NCBI GenBank assembly: GCA_009921245.1
Contig: RFXW01000006.1
Coordinates: forward strand, 1 to 34,579
Direction of reading: 5' to 3'
Origin: Candidatus Fonsibacter lacus
Lineage (GTDB): Bacteria; Pseudomonadota; Gammaproteobacteria; Burkholderiales; Burkholderiaceae_C
DNA: 34,579 bases
Shown here: positions 21,235 through 31,058 of the stretch, piece after piece
How positions within the stretch are numbered: the stretch's first letter is position 1
Layout of the letters: each line of letters starts with the position of its first letter
The notes under the pieces: model-generated
Told to the model about the DNA's origin: nothing
The model's database searches: none
What the model saw: only the letters and a program-made list of their open reading frames with translations
Position numbers and translations under genes: made by a program

Positions 21235-24200
21235 CTAGCCCACCGCGCGGCGTGCGTTGTGCCACAGCTGCATCCACGGGCTGGGCTCACCGATATCACC
21301 TAACGACCAGCTCCACTGAGCGTAGCGAAAGCCGCGCTCGGGATGCGGCATCATGATGGTGACCCTGCCGTCTGTGGTGGTGAGTCCATTGATACCTTGT
21401 GTGCTGCCGTTGGGGTTGTACGGATAAGCCTCGGTGGCTTGGCCATGGTGATCAACAAAACGCAGCACGCTGTGCGCCGCGGCCGCTTGATCGGGCGAGG
21501 CAAATACCGCCCGCCCCTCGCCATGTGCCACCACCACAGGCAGGCGGCTGCCTTGCATGCCAGTGGTAAACAAACTGGGCGAAGGCACGATCTCTACCAA
21601 GCTCAACCGTGCCTCGTATCGATCACTGGCGTTGGGCTTAAACGCCGGCCAATGCTCGGCGCCTGGAATGAGCGGGGCCAGATGCGCCAGCATTTGACAG
21701 CCGTTGCACACACCCAACGTAAAGGTGTTGCCGCGCGCAAAAAACTCGCCCAACATGTCGCGCAATAGGGGGTTAAAACGCCAACTGCTGGCCCAGCCCA
21801 AACCGGCACCCAGGGTGTCGCCGTAACTGAAGCCGCCGCACGCCACCAAGCCGGTAAATTCAGCCAAGTCGGCGCGGCCGTGTTGCAGGTCGCTCATGTG
21901 CACATCCACCGCCTCAAAGCCGGCCAAGTCAAACGCCCGCGCCATCTCAACGTGCGAGTTCACACCCTGCTCGCGCAGCACCGCCACGCGCGGTCGGTGG
22001 CTCAGCACCGCCGGGGCCAAAGCAAACGTGAGATGGGTATGCAGCCCAGGGTCCGCTGGGTCGCCCCGACTGGCGTGCTCGGCGTCGGCGGTGAGCGGGT
22101 TGTCGCGCGCACGAGCCATGCGCCAGCTTACGCTGTCCCAGACTTGGTGCAAGTCCTGCAAGGTGGCGCCAAACACCACCTGGGTGTCGCGCCACACTTG
22201 AAGCTCGGGGGTGTCCTGGTGCAACAACGTCATGCCCACGCAGTGGCTGCAAGCGCCCAAGCCGTGTTCGCGCAGCACCGCCAGGGCTTGGTCGCGGTGC
22301 GCGCGCGAGACTTGCAGCACCACACCCAGTTCCTCGTTAAAGAGGGCACGCAGCGTGGATTCATGGCGCCGCGCTTGCACTTGGGACGACCAGTTTTTGC
22401 TGTCGCCCACATCCATGCGGCTGTCGCTGATGCCGTCGCCCTCCAGCAACAACATGTCGATATTCAACGTCACCCCCACCTGTCCGGCAAACGCCATCTC
22501 GGCCACGCACGCAATAAGGCCACCGTCGCTGCGGTCGTGATAAGCCTGCAACCAACCGGCACCGCGCAAGGCGTTGACGGCTTGCACCAAGGCCACCAGG
22601 TCGGCGGGCTGATCCAGATCGGGCACGGCGCTCTCGGCCTGGGCCAGCACCTGCGCCAAGATGGAGCCGCCCAGGCGTTGTTGGCCGCGCGCCAAGTCCA
22701 CCAAAATCAAGGTGCTTGGCTGTTCACGCTGCAGCTGCGGTGTCAGGGCGCCGCGCACGGTGGGCAGTGTGGCAAAAGCCGTAACCACCAGCGTCACGGG
22801 CGAGCTCACTTGGTGCGCCTGGCCGCTGTCGTCTTGCCACTGCATACGCATGGACAAGCTGTCTTTACCCACTGGAATCGAGACCCCCAATGCCGGGCAC
22901 AACTCATGACCCACCGCTTGCACCGCGTCGTACAGTGCCGCATCTTGTCCGGGTTGCCCGCACGCGGCCATCCAGTTGGCCGATAGTTTGACGGCACCCA
23001 AGTCAATCGGCGCCGCCAACAAATTGGTGATGGCCTCAGCCACGGCCACGCGCGCCGACGCCGCCGCGTTGTGCACCGCCAGCGGGCTGCGCTCGCCCAT
23101 GGCCATGGCCTCGCCGCCCAAGCTGTCGTGGTCGGCCAGGGTGATGGCGCAATCGGCCACCGGCACCTGCCACGGGCCCACCATTTGGTCGCGATGCGTG
23201 AGGCCGCCCACGCTGCGGTCACCGATGGTGATTAAAAAACGCTTAGAAGCCACGGTGGGATGCGCCAGCACCTGAATCACCGCGTCTTGTAACAGGGTAT
23301 CGTCCAGCCGCAGCCGAGACAACGGCACCGGCGCACGCGTGTCGCGGCGGTGCAGGCGTGGCGGCTTGCCCAGCAGCACGTCCATGGGCATGTCGATCAC
23401 CGGGGTTTGCTCGTTGAGCAGCTGCAGCTGCGGTTGGTCGGTGCTGTAACCCACCACCGCCATGGGGCAGCGCTCGCGCTCGCATAGGGCACGCAGGGTG
23501 TCCAGCCGCTCGGGAGCCACCGCCAAGACGTAGCGCTCCTGGCTTTCGTTGCACCAAATTTCGCGTGGCGACAAGCCACTGGCTTGCAAAGGCACGGCCT
23601 GCATGTCAAAGCACGCGCCTTGACCGGCGTCGTGTACCAGTTCGGGAAAGGCGTTGGAGAGGCCACCGGCGCCCACGTCATGAATGGCCAAAAGTGGGTT
23701 GTCGGCGCCCATGGCCTGGCAGTGCGTGATCACCTCTTGGGCACGGCGCTGCATTTCGGGGTTGGCACGTTGCACCGAGTCGTGATCGAGCGCGGTGTCG
23801 TTGCTACCACCCACCAAAGAGCTGGCGGCCCCCCCGCCCAAGCCAATGCGCATGCCCGGCCCGCCAATTTGCACCAGCAAGCTACCGTGACCAAACCGAA
23901 CTTTGCTGACCTGATCGGCGTCGATGCTGCCCAATCCACCGGCGAGCATGACCGGTTTGTGGTAACCCATGCGCTGCGCTTGCCCGTTGTACTCAAAGGT
24001 TTGCTCAAAGCTGCGAAAGTAACCCGCCACATTCGGACGACCGAACTCGTTGTTAAATGCCGCCGCTCCCAACGGGGCATCGCGCATGATGGTGAACGCA
24101 CTGGCCACGTGCGGCGGCACCGATGGCGGTGGCGTGGGGTCGTCTGGCCAATGCAAGCCCGAGACGCTGTAGCCCGTGACACCGGCTTTGGGCAGGGCGC

Positions 24201-25251
24201 CACGCCCGGTGGCGCCTTCGTCGCGAATTTCACCGCCAGCCCCAGTGGCTGCCCCTGGCCACGGGCTGATGGCGGTGGGGTGGTTGTGGGTTTCCACCTT
24301 CATCAGCACATGGCGCAAGCCAGGTCGCACTCGGTAAGCCGCCGGTTGGGCTGCGCCCGCCGCGCTGAACTGGCGCACCGGTTGGCCTTGCATCACGGCG
24401 GCGTTGTCGGCGTAGGCCACCACCGTGCCCTGCGGCCGCTGCTGGTGGGTATGCCGAATCATGTCAAACAGGCTATGCCTTTGCGTTTGGCCATCGATTT
24501 CAAAGCGGGCGTTGAATATTTTGTGCCGACAGTGCTCGCTGTTGGCTTGGGCGAACATCATCAACTCAACGTCGCTTGGGTTGCGGTTTAGGGCCCGAAA
24601 GGCTTGCTCCAAGTAAGCAATTTCATCGTCATCCAAGGCCAAGCCCATGCCAACATTGGCCGCACGCAGCGCCGCCTGGCCTTGCTCCAGCAAGGGCACA
24701 TGCTGCATGGGCAGCGCGGCGCTCGGTTGAAACATTTGCCACACCGCGTCGGCATTTTCAAAAACGCTTTCAGTCATGGGGTCGTGCAAGCGTTGCGCAA
24801 CACGCAGCCATTGCGCTGCGTCGAGCGGCAACCGGCTGTGCGCAGGCGCGCCGCCGTAGGTGGCCTGCCAACACCACACGCGCTCCAGCCGCGACACCGC
24901 AATACCCGCGTTGTACGCCAAATCCACCGCCTTGCTGCCCCACGCAGAGACCGTGCCCACGCGCGGCGCCACCCACACGTTTAAAGTATGTGTGACCGTT
25001 GCAGGGGCTGACCCCTGCAGCGGTGCGCCCAACAGCGTGGCCAATGACTGGGCTTGTTCCGGCCGCAGATCATCGGCCTGAGCCAAATACCAAGGGCATA
25101 CCGTGACTGTGGCGCCGGGGCCCAGTTCGGCGTCTAACCACGCATGCACCTGACGCAGCGGTGGTGAAAACCCAAATAAAACCGGTGAACCAATAAAAAG
25201 CGCGCGGGTGGGGGACACAAGCAAACGGTCCAATAAGGCAATAAAGAGCAA
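21235..25251 (-). CDS. purL: Phosphoribosylformylglycinamidine synthase
   Basis: About 1338 aa. [69 protein letters not shown], class I GATase [12 protein letters not shown]...GVCNGCQML and catalytic HGEGR. The start codon at 25251 is TTG; an in-frame GTG at 25218 is an alternative. Confidence 0.95.
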   Translation of the reverse strand: MLFIALLDRLLVSPTRALFIGSPVLFGFSPPLRQVHAWLDAELGPGATVTVCPWYLAQADDLRPEQAQSLATLLGAPLQGSAPATVTHTLNVWVAPRVGTVSAWGSKAVDLAYNAGIAVSRLERVWCWQATYGGAPAHSRLPLDAAQWLRVAQRLHDPMTESVFENADAVWQMFQPSAALPMQHVPLLEQGQAALRAANVGMGLALDDDEIAYLEQAFRALNRNPSDVELMMFAQANSEHCRHKIFNARFEIDGQTQRHSLFDMIRHTHQQRPQGTVVAYADNAAVMQGQPVRQFSAAGAAQPAAYRVRPGLRHVLMKVETHNHPTAISPWPGAATGAGGEIRDEGATGRGALPKAGVTGYSVSGLHWPDDPTPPPSVPPHVASAFTIMRDAPLGAAAFNNEFGRPNVAGYFRSFEQTFEYNGQAQRMGYHKPVMLAGGLGSIDADQVSKVRFGHGSLLVQIGGPGMRIGLGGGAASSLVGGSNDTALDHDSVQRANPEMQRRAQEVITHCQAMGADNPLLAIHDVGAGGLSNAFPELVHDAGQGACFDMQAVPLQASGLSPREIWCNESQERYVLAVAPERLDTLRALCERERCPMAVVGYSTDQPQLQLLNEQTPVIDMPMDVLLGKPPRLHRRDTRAPVPLSRLRLDDTLLQDAVIQVLAHPTVASKRFLITIGDRSVGGLTHRDQMVGPWQVPVADCAITLADHDSLGGEAMAMGERSPLAVHNAAASARVAVAEAITNLLAAPIDLGAVKLSANWMAACGQPGQDAALYDAVQAVGHELCPALGVSIPVGKDSLSMRMQWQDDSGQAHQVSSPVTLVVTAFATLPTVRGALTPQLQREQPSTLILVDLARGQQRLGGSILAQVLAQAESAVPDLDQPADLVALVQAVNALRGAGWLQAYHDRSDGGLIACVAEMAFAGQVGVTLNIDMLLLEGDGISDSRMDVGDSKNWSSQVQARRHESTLRALFNEELGVVLQVSRAHRDQALAVLREHGLGACSHCVGMTLLHQDTPELQVWRDTQVVFGATLQDLHQVWDSVSWRMARARDNPLTADAEHASRGDPADPGLHTHLTFALAPAVLSHRPRVAVLREQGVNSHVEMARAFDLAGFEAVDVHMSDLQHGRADLAEFTGLVACGGFSYGDTLGAGLGWASSWRFNPLLRDMLGEFFARGNTFTLGVCNGCQMLAHLAPLIPGAEHWPAFKPNASDRYEARLSLVEIVPSPSLFTTGMQGSRLPVVVAHGEGRAVFASPDQAAAAHSVLRFVDHHGQATEAYPYNPNGSTQGINGLTTTDGRVTIMMPHPERGFRYAQWSWSLGDIGEPSPWMQLWHNARRAVG

Positions 25252-25262
25252 ATTTTACGAGG

Positions 25263-25292
25263 TTGAGACAAGGCCAAACCTTGCGCTACGAT
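25263..25292 (+). promoter_or_regulatory. Candidate sigma70-like promoter for the chemosensory operon with an inverted repeat in the spacer
   Basis: TTGAGA (25263-25268), 18-nt spacer, TACGAT (25287-25292). The spacer contains CAAGG-ccaaa-CCTTG, a perfect 5-bp inverted repeat (25269-25283). Confidence 0.35.
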
Positions 25293-25346
25293 AGACCCAC
25301 AAGAGGCCGCACCCCATGGCCCCATGCCGATACGCTCCAACCGTCC

Positions 25347-27017
25347 ATGACCGCCCTGCCCGAAGCCCTGGTGAATCAAGCGCTGCTTGAGGCGGTTTGC
25401 TGGCGTGCCTGGCCCAAGCAGGGCTCGCAGCGGCTGGCGGAGGCTTTGCAAGCGTTGCGGCCGCACGCCACCGATGAAGCCAGCGCCCAAGCGGTATCGC
25501 AAGCGCAACAGGCGCTGCAACTGGCAGACGCTGACCAAGCCACCGCGGCGGTGACGCATCACCTAAGCGTAAGCCCGCCTCCGCCCAGTTCAAACGAGGC
25601 CAGCGAGCCCGCGGTGGATTTTGTTGCCGAAGCCCTTGACTGGCTGGAGCAAGCCGAGGCTGCGGCGTTGCAACTGGAGCAACAAACCGCAAACGAGGCG
25701 GCGTGGCAGCATCTCAAGCGCGCACTGCACAGCATTAAGGGCGGGGCCGGCTTGAGTGCACGCCAAGCGCTGGTTCAACACATGCACCAATTGGAGCAAC
25801 AACTTGCGGTTGCGCCTGAGCGCGTGGCCTGGGATGACCTGTTGGCTGGACTCGACCAAGCCCGCACCCTGCTAACCGGCAACGAACCAAGCCATGGCCA
25901 AGGCGCACACTGGCGCCTAGACCAAGCGCAAATGGATGACTTGCAAGCCCGCTGCGACGATTTGCTGCAACTGCAGCACACCTTGACACACAGCGCACCC
26001 GAAGAGGCCGCGGCAACCTTGGCGCACATCACCCGCCACAGCAAGCGCTTGGCGCAACAGGTGCAAGCCCTGCGCTTGCAGCCACTGCAGCCTTTGCTCG
26101 ACGCCATGCAACGGGTGGTGCGCGACGCCGCCAAAGCCTATGAAAAAGAGGTTCACCTGCGCATTCATGGCGGCCAAGTGACGCTGGATGCAGGCATGGT
26201 GCAAGCGCTGCGCGAGCCGCTTGGCCATTTGTTGCGTAACGCGGTGGCGCATGGCATTGAAAGCGCAGCGGTGCGGCAACAGCACAACAAGCCGCGTCAC
26301 GGACAGATTGAGCTCACGGTCAGCGCCTCTGGCCGAACGGTGCAAATTGATATCGCCGACGACGGCGCAGGCATAGACGAGGCGACGCTGCGAACCCGGG
26401 CCGGACTGGGGCCAGACGCGGCGCTGATTACGCTGCTGGCACAGCCCGGGCTAAGTACCAGCGAAAGCGCCAACCTGGTGGCGGGGCGCGGCATGGGCGT
26501 GCACGCCGCGCAACAGGCCATCCAAGCCTTGGCCGGCGCGCTGAGCGTGGAACATGAGCCACAGCGTGGCTGCCGCTGGCGCATCAGATTGCCGCAGTCG
26601 CTGGCGCTGCAAAGCGTGGTGCACGTCTCGGTGGGGCCATACGCCATGCTGATCCCAACGGTGCATGTGCTGCGCGTGGTTGGGCCCGGGTCGGCGCCCG
26701 AGCCAGCCGACCCGCCACAAGCCGCGCTCCACGCCCATGCCTGCTTTGGCCAAGGGCTGCCCAACACCCCCACCGAGACAACCTGGCAGGTGTGGCTGCA
26801 GTCGGGCGCTGGGCGCTACCGTTTGCTGGTAGACGGCGTGCACGGCGTGCACGATCTGCTGATACGCCCCACCGACCCGTTGCTGGCCCACCTGGCGCAC
26901 GTCACCGGCCACGCCCGACTGCCGGACAACCGCGTGTTATGCGTGGTTAACCCCGATGCCCTTTACTTTGCGCTGAACCGCGCACCCCGCGAAGAAGCTG
27001 ACCCATGCGTAACCTAA
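25347..27017 (+). CDS. CheA-like chemosensory histidine kinase (HPt, HATPase, C-terminal CheW-like domain; no fused receiver)
   Basis: HPt His in [13 protein letters not shown] (CAC 25728-25730). [31 protein letters not shown]...[18 protein letters not shown] (N box), [10 protein letters not shown] (G1), [23 protein letters not shown] (F/G2). CheW-like tail [21 protein letters not shown]. Confidence 0.9.
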   Translation: MTALPEALVNQALLEAVCWRAWPKQGSQRLAEALQALRPHATDEASAQAVSQAQQALQLADADQATAAVTHHLSVSPPPPSSNEASEPAVDFVAEALDWLEQAEAAALQLEQQTANEAAWQHLKRALHSIKGGAGLSARQALVQHMHQLEQQLAVAPERVAWDDLLAGLDQARTLLTGNEPSHGQGAHWRLDQAQMDDLQARCDDLLQLQHTLTHSAPEEAAATLAHITRHSKRLAQQVQALRLQPLQPLLDAMQRVVRDAAKAYEKEVHLRIHGGQVTLDAGMVQALREPLGHLLRNAVAHGIESAAVRQQHNKPRHGQIELTVSASGRTVQIDIADDGAGIDEATLRTRAGLGPDAALITLLAQPGLSTSESANLVAGRGMGVHAAQQAIQALAGALSVEHEPQRGCRWRIRLPQSLALQSVVHVSVGPYAMLIPTVHVLRVVGPGSAPEPADPPQAALHAHACFGQGLPNTPTETTWQVWLQSGAGRYRLLVDGVHGVHDLLIRPTDPLLAHLAHVTGHARLPDNRVLCVVNPDALYFALNRAPREEADPCVT

Positions 27018-28561
27018 CCATCACCCAACGAATTTTTTCTGTTTATGTGCTCACCATTGCCTTGGTGGCTGCTTTTGGCTGGATCGCCTACCAAGCCATC
27101 ATGGGCAGCACGCGCGGCGTCAACGCGGTATCGCAAAGCCATGTGCCGCGCACCGTGCTGTTGTCGGATATCAATGAGGTGATGAACGCCAACGAATTTT
27201 TGGGTTCGGTCTACCTTTACGCCGACACCCAACAAAGGCGCTCCATGGTTGACGCCTACGACGTCAGCCGTCAACGACGTGACGCGCTGATGCAACAACT
27301 GCATACCTTGGACGATACGCTCACCAAAAGCCAATCCATGGCCACACTCGATCAAGCGATTGCCGATTTGGACGCTGCCGTGCTGGCCTTTACTGCGGCG
27401 GTGCAGCAAGGGCGTATCAGCAGCTTGGCCGATAGCCCGATTGCGCTGCGCTTGGAGACCCAGCGTCAAGCCGCCCAGCAGGTGCTATTTAAGTTAATTG
27501 ATCAGGCCCAAAGCCAGGTGATGACGCGCAGTCAAGAGGTGGCCAGCGAGCTGCGCCAACTGCAATGGCAAACGCTAACCATGGTGGCCACGGTTATGGT
27601 GCTGACCCTGCTGGCCGGCGCGGTGGTCAGTCAAGGTATCAAGCGTTTGTTACAAAGCGCCACCGATCGACTCAAACTCAGCACCAACGCCAATCGCGAG
27701 CACGTGGGTCAGCTGCGCGAGACCAGCCAAAACCTGGTCAAAGGTGTCAGCCAACAGGAACACGCGGTGCAAACCGTAAGCCAAGCCCTGGCGGAGGCCA
27801 ACCGCCGCACCCACGACACGGTGCGTGAAGCCAGCACCGCGCGCGAGCAAACCCGCCACGCCCAACAATCGGCCCAAAGTGGGCTGCAAGCCATGCAAGA
27901 TTTGCAACACGCCATGCTGGAGGTGGAACGCTCAGCCAAAGAAATGGCCTACATGGTGCGCAGCATCGACGACATTGCCAGTCAAACCAACATGCTGGCC
28001 CTCAATGCCGCAGTTGAAGCCGCGCGCTCGGGCGAGGCCGGCGCCGGCTTTGGCGTGGTCGCTGACGAGGTACGAGAACTGGCCCAACGCAGCGCCGAAG
28101 CCGCCAAAGACACGGCGCGCCGTATCGACGCGGCCATGACCAGCGCGCAAGCGGGTATCCAAAGCTGCAGCGCCATGGCCAGCGCCTTACAAGGCATTGT
28201 TGAGCAGGTCAGCACCGCCGACGAAGCCGCGCAGCGCATCGCCAACAGCGCCCGCACCCATGCAGACGATTTGCAGCGCATGGCGCAAGACATGGACGGC
28301 GTGCATCAGGTGGCCGAGCAAACCCACCGCCACGCCCAAGATACCCAGCGCGTGGCCGAGGCACTGGCCGCCCAAACCCGTATGCACAATGAGCTGATGC
28401 TGGCGCTGCAGCGCATGGTGCAGCGCGCGGGCCACGCCGCCCTACCCCCCGAACCGGCACCTCGGCCCTGGCCCGCCAGTCAACCCGTGGCGGCCTTGGC
28501 GCACAGCAGCGACGAGTCCACCGTGCCCTACACCCCGACGGCGCATCGCGCCCATCATTGA
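27005..28561 (+). CDS. Methyl-accepting chemotaxis protein (periplasmic 4-helix-bundle type sensor)
   Basis: Two TMs flanking a helical periplasmic domain, and the signalling tip [56 protein letters not shown]. Confidence 0.93.
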   Translation: MRNLTITQRIFSVYVLTIALVAAFGWIAYQAIMGSTRGVNAVSQSHVPRTVLLSDINEVMNANEFLGSVYLYADTQQRRSMVDAYDVSRQRRDALMQQLHTLDDTLTKSQSMATLDQAIADLDAAVLAFTAAVQQGRISSLADSPIALRLETQRQAAQQVLFKLIDQAQSQVMTRSQEVASELRQLQWQTLTMVATVMVLTLLAGAVVSQGIKRLLQSATDRLKLSTNANREHVGQLRETSQNLVKGVSQQEHAVQTVSQALAEANRRTHDTVREASTAREQTRHAQQSAQSGLQAMQDLQHAMLEVERSAKEMAYMVRSIDDIASQTNMLALNAAVEAARSGEAGAGFGVVADEVRELAQRSAEAAKDTARRIDAAMTSAQAGIQSCSAMASALQGIVEQVSTADEAAQRIANSARTHADDLQRMAQDMDGVHQVAEQTHRHAQDTQRVAEALAAQTRMHNELMLALQRMVQRAGHAALPPEPAPRPWPASQPVAALAHSSDESTVPYTPTAHRAHH

Positions 28562-28565
28562 CGAC

Positions 28566-28970
28566 ATGAGCACGGCGGGCGCCAGACGCCGCTACACCGC
28601 CCACACCCGCGCCGCGCCCGCCACCATGGCGTTGCGCACCAGCGCGGGCGACTGGACGGTGGCCATGACCTCGGTTCGCCAAGTGGTGCCGTATGCCACG
28701 CTCACCCCTTTGCCACTGGCCCCAGCGGCCGTGTTGGGCTTGTTGCCTTGGCGCGGGCAAGCGGTTCCCGTGCTTCATCCGCCCGGCACGGCGGCCGCGC
28801 CATCGGCACCGAATGCAGGCCCTCATGCCAGCCAAATCGTGTTGCTGCAATTGCCTGCCCAGCAAAGCGTGGTCGGGTTGCCCGTGCTGCAGGTGCTATC
28901 CCACGCCGCTCCGCAAACGCCCTGGCTCGACCTTGAGGCGTGGTGGCAAAACGCCCGCCTAAGCGCATGA
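28566..28970 (+). CDS. CheW-like adaptor (short, divergent)
   Basis: WTVAMTSVRQVVPYATLTPLPLAPAAVLGLLPWRGQAVPVLHPPG...IVLLQLPAQQSVVGLPVLQVLSH matches the CheW pattern (V.EVV..., P..V.G....RG...PV.., I......VGL.V..V). Located between the MCP and CheB genes. Confidence 0.75.
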   Translation: MSTAGARRRYTAHTRAAPATMALRTSAGDWTVAMTSVRQVVPYATLTPLPLAPAAVLGLLPWRGQAVPVLHPPGTAAAPSAPNAGPHASQIVLLQLPAQQSVVGLPVLQVLSHAAPQTPWLDLEAWWQNARLSA

Positions 28971-29896
28971 TTGGCGTGCTGGTGGTGGATGATTCGGCGC
29001 TGGCGCGCGACTCGGTGGTGCGCGCGTTGGCCTGCGACGACATTGAAATTTTGGCCCAAGCCAACGATGCCTTTGCCGCGCGTGACGTTTTGCAAAATCT
29101 CAACCCCGACGTCATCACCCTAGACCTTGACATGCCGGGCATGGACGGGCTCACCTTTTTGCGCATGCTGCAGGCGCATCGGCCGGTGCCGGTGGTGGTG
29201 TTGAGCGCGCGCGCACACAGCGACCCGCAATGGGCAACGGCGTGCCTGCAAGCTGGCGCCTCTGACGTGCTTGCCAAGCCCGACAGCCCCCTGGCCTTGG
29301 CCGCGCTCAGCGCCGAATTGCAACGTGCGGTGCGCGCCGCCGCACGCAGTCAACAAGGCCAAGGTCGGGTGCCCGACGCGGACGACCCCGCCACCCCCAA
29401 GGCGCAGGCGGTGGTTGCGATTCAAAGCAGCAGCGGCGCGCTGCCGTGGCTGCTGCAAGCCATTAAGTCTTGGCCCAAGCACGGTGCGCCCTGGGTGATC
29501 GTGCACCCCACCGCGGCCGGTTACGAACAAGCGTTGCTGCAATATCTGCAACAACAACAGCAACACCCGGTGGCACTGGTGGAGTCAACCGTGCCGCTGC
29601 AGCCGGGCCAGGTGTGGTTGGCCCCAGCGCAACAGCACGTGGTGTTGGGCGGCGACAGCGCGCAGCCCGAACTCACCTGCGTGACTGGCCCCGCCATTCA
29701 AGGTGCCTGCCCCAGCGCCGACGTGCTGTTTACCTCGGGCGCACGCCACTGCGCCAGTGCGGCAGTGGCGTTGCGACTGGTGCTGGGCCCAGGTGACGGG
29801 GTACAAGGCCAACGCGAGGTGATGCGTGCCGGTGGCTTGGCACTGGCACCCCCGCTGCACGACTGGATGACCGACGCCTGGCAGGCCACCACATGA
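28967..29896 (+). CDS. CheB-like protein: intact receiver domain plus divergent, C-terminally short methylesterase domain
   Basis: Receiver: VLVVDDSALARDSVVRAL...VITLDLDMPGMDGLTFLRML...VVVLSARA...DVLAKP. Esterase-like: VVAIQSSSGALPWLL (Ser), WVIVHPTAAG (His), PGQVWLAPAQQHVVL, LVLGPGDGVQG (Asp). Confidence 0.85.
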   Translation: MIGVLVVDDSALARDSVVRALACDDIEILAQANDAFAARDVLQNLNPDVITLDLDMPGMDGLTFLRMLQAHRPVPVVVLSARAHSDPQWATACLQAGASDVLAKPDSPLALAALSAELQRAVRAAARSQQGQGRVPDADDPATPKAQAVVAIQSSSGALPWLLQAIKSWPKHGAPWVIVHPTAAGYEQALLQYLQQQQQHPVALVESTVPLQPGQVWLAPAQQHVVLGGDSAQPELTCVTGPAIQGACPSADVLFTSGARHCASAAVALRLVLGPGDGVQGQREVMRAGGLALAPPLHDWMTDAWQATT

Positions 29897-31050
29897 GCGC
29901 AAGCGAACTGCCGCCACCCCCCACCGCCGAAGCGATTGAAGCGTTTTGGCGTGGGCCAGCGTTGGCCGCGCCCGATCAAGCGCACCTGCTGGTGGTCAGC
30001 GCCAGCGCCAGCACGCACGACATGCTGCGCCAGGTGCTGCTGCCCTTGGGCGGCACGCTGCACCACGCCACCCACACCGAGCAAAGCCACGACCTGTTGC
30101 AACTGCAACCGGTGGATGTGGTGTTGCTGGCCCTTGGACCGGACAACCTGGCTTGGCTCAATCAACCCCTACCACCGCTGCCACAACGCCCCACCGTGCT
30201 GGCGCTGAGCACGCGCGACAACCATGAGGCGGTGCGCTCGCTGCTGCAGCAAGGCGCCCACGACGTGCTTGGCATAGACGACGCCGCGGCCTTGTTGCGC
30301 GCGCGTGTACAAGCCAGCCTTGAGCGCCAACGGCTGCAACGCGAACAAAGCCAAACCCTCAGTCAGTTGCGCCAAGAGCGCGAGGCGCTGGCCGTGCAAC
30401 GCGAGCGCGCCGACAACTTGCTGGCCAACATTCTTCCGCCATCGGTTATCAAACGGCTAGGCAACGCCGAGCAACAAGTGGCGGACGCACACGCCAGCGT
30501 CAGTGTGTTGTTTGCCGATTTGGTGAACTTCACCGCCTGGGCCAACACCCAAACGGCCCAAACCACGGTGCATGCGCTGAACCAGATTTACACCGCTTTT
30601 GACCGTGCCACCCAAGCCGCCGGGGTAGAAAAAATCAAAACCATAGGCGACGCCTACATGGCCGTGGCCGGTTTGGCCCCGCCTTTACCCGACCATGCCA
30701 CCCGCTGCGCGGCGCTGGGGTTGCAGCTGCAACGGCTGTTACACGAGCTGGTTGCGCAGCATCAATGGCCGCTTAACTTGCGTGTAGGGATACACAGCGG
30801 GCCGGTGGTGGCCGGCGTCATTGGCGAGCATAAGTTTGCTTACGATGTGTGGGGCGACACCGTGAATACCGCCAGCCGCATCGAATCGGCGGCACAACCC
30901 GGCAAAGTGCTGGTCTCAGCCAGCACCGCGCTGGGGTGTGACGACAGCCTGTCGCTCACGCCCCAAACCCCGCTGCCGCTTAAGGGTTTGGGCATGGTGC
31001 AAACCTTTGAGGTGCAGCTTAAGCACCCCACTCAAACGCCAATGGGATAA
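29893..31050 (+). CDS. Class III adenylate cyclase with N-terminal degenerate receiver-like domain
   Basis: N-terminal response-regulator-like fold (about residues 31-147), coiled linker, LLANILPPSVIKRLG, then the cyclase domain: metal Asp VLFADLVNFT and IGDAYMAVAG, substrate Lys EKIKTIGD, Asp YDVWGDTVNTASRIES with Asn and Arg. Confidence 0.9.
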   Translation: MSASELPPPPTAEAIEAFWRGPALAAPDQAHLLVVSASASTHDMLRQVLLPLGGTLHHATHTEQSHDLLQLQPVDVVLLALGPDNLAWLNQPLPPLPQRPTVLALSTRDNHEAVRSLLQQGAHDVLGIDDAAALLRARVQASLERQRLQREQSQTLSQLRQEREALAVQRERADNLLANILPPSVIKRLGNAEQQVADAHASVSVLFADLVNFTAWANTQTAQTTVHALNQIYTAFDRATQAAGVEKIKTIGDAYMAVAGLAPPLPDHATRCAALGLQLQRLLHELVAQHQWPLNLRVGIHSGPVVAGVIGEHKFAYDVWGDTVNTASRIESAAQPGKVLVSASTALGCDDSLSLTPQTPLPLKGLGMVQTFEVQLKHPTQTPMG

Positions 31051-31051
31051 T
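31043..31051 (+). promoter_or_regulatory. Candidate extended -10 element immediately upstream of map
   Basis: TGG-GATAAT (TGn-NATAAT) at 31043-31051, 8 nt before the map ATG. No convincing -35. Confidence 0.25.
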
Positions 31052-31058
31052 ACGAGGC

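Noticed and set aside
21060-21356. Tracked parvulin ORF extending to 21356
   Set aside because: After the frameshift it reads out-of-family sequence and then purL antisense. The native stop is at 21221-21223.
21880-22986. Long plus-strand ORF (368 aa) opposite purL
   Set aside because: It is antisense to a clear purL coding region, His/Gln/Gly-rich with no family motif. Typical shadow ORF of high-GC DNA.
23584-24591. Plus-strand ORF (335 aa) opposite purL
   Set aside because: Antisense shadow of purL with no recognisable motif.
25326-25333. GCCGATAC as a sigma28 (flagellar) -10 upstream of cheA
   Set aside because: No TAAA-type -35 at the right spacing, and it is only about 14 nt from the start codon.
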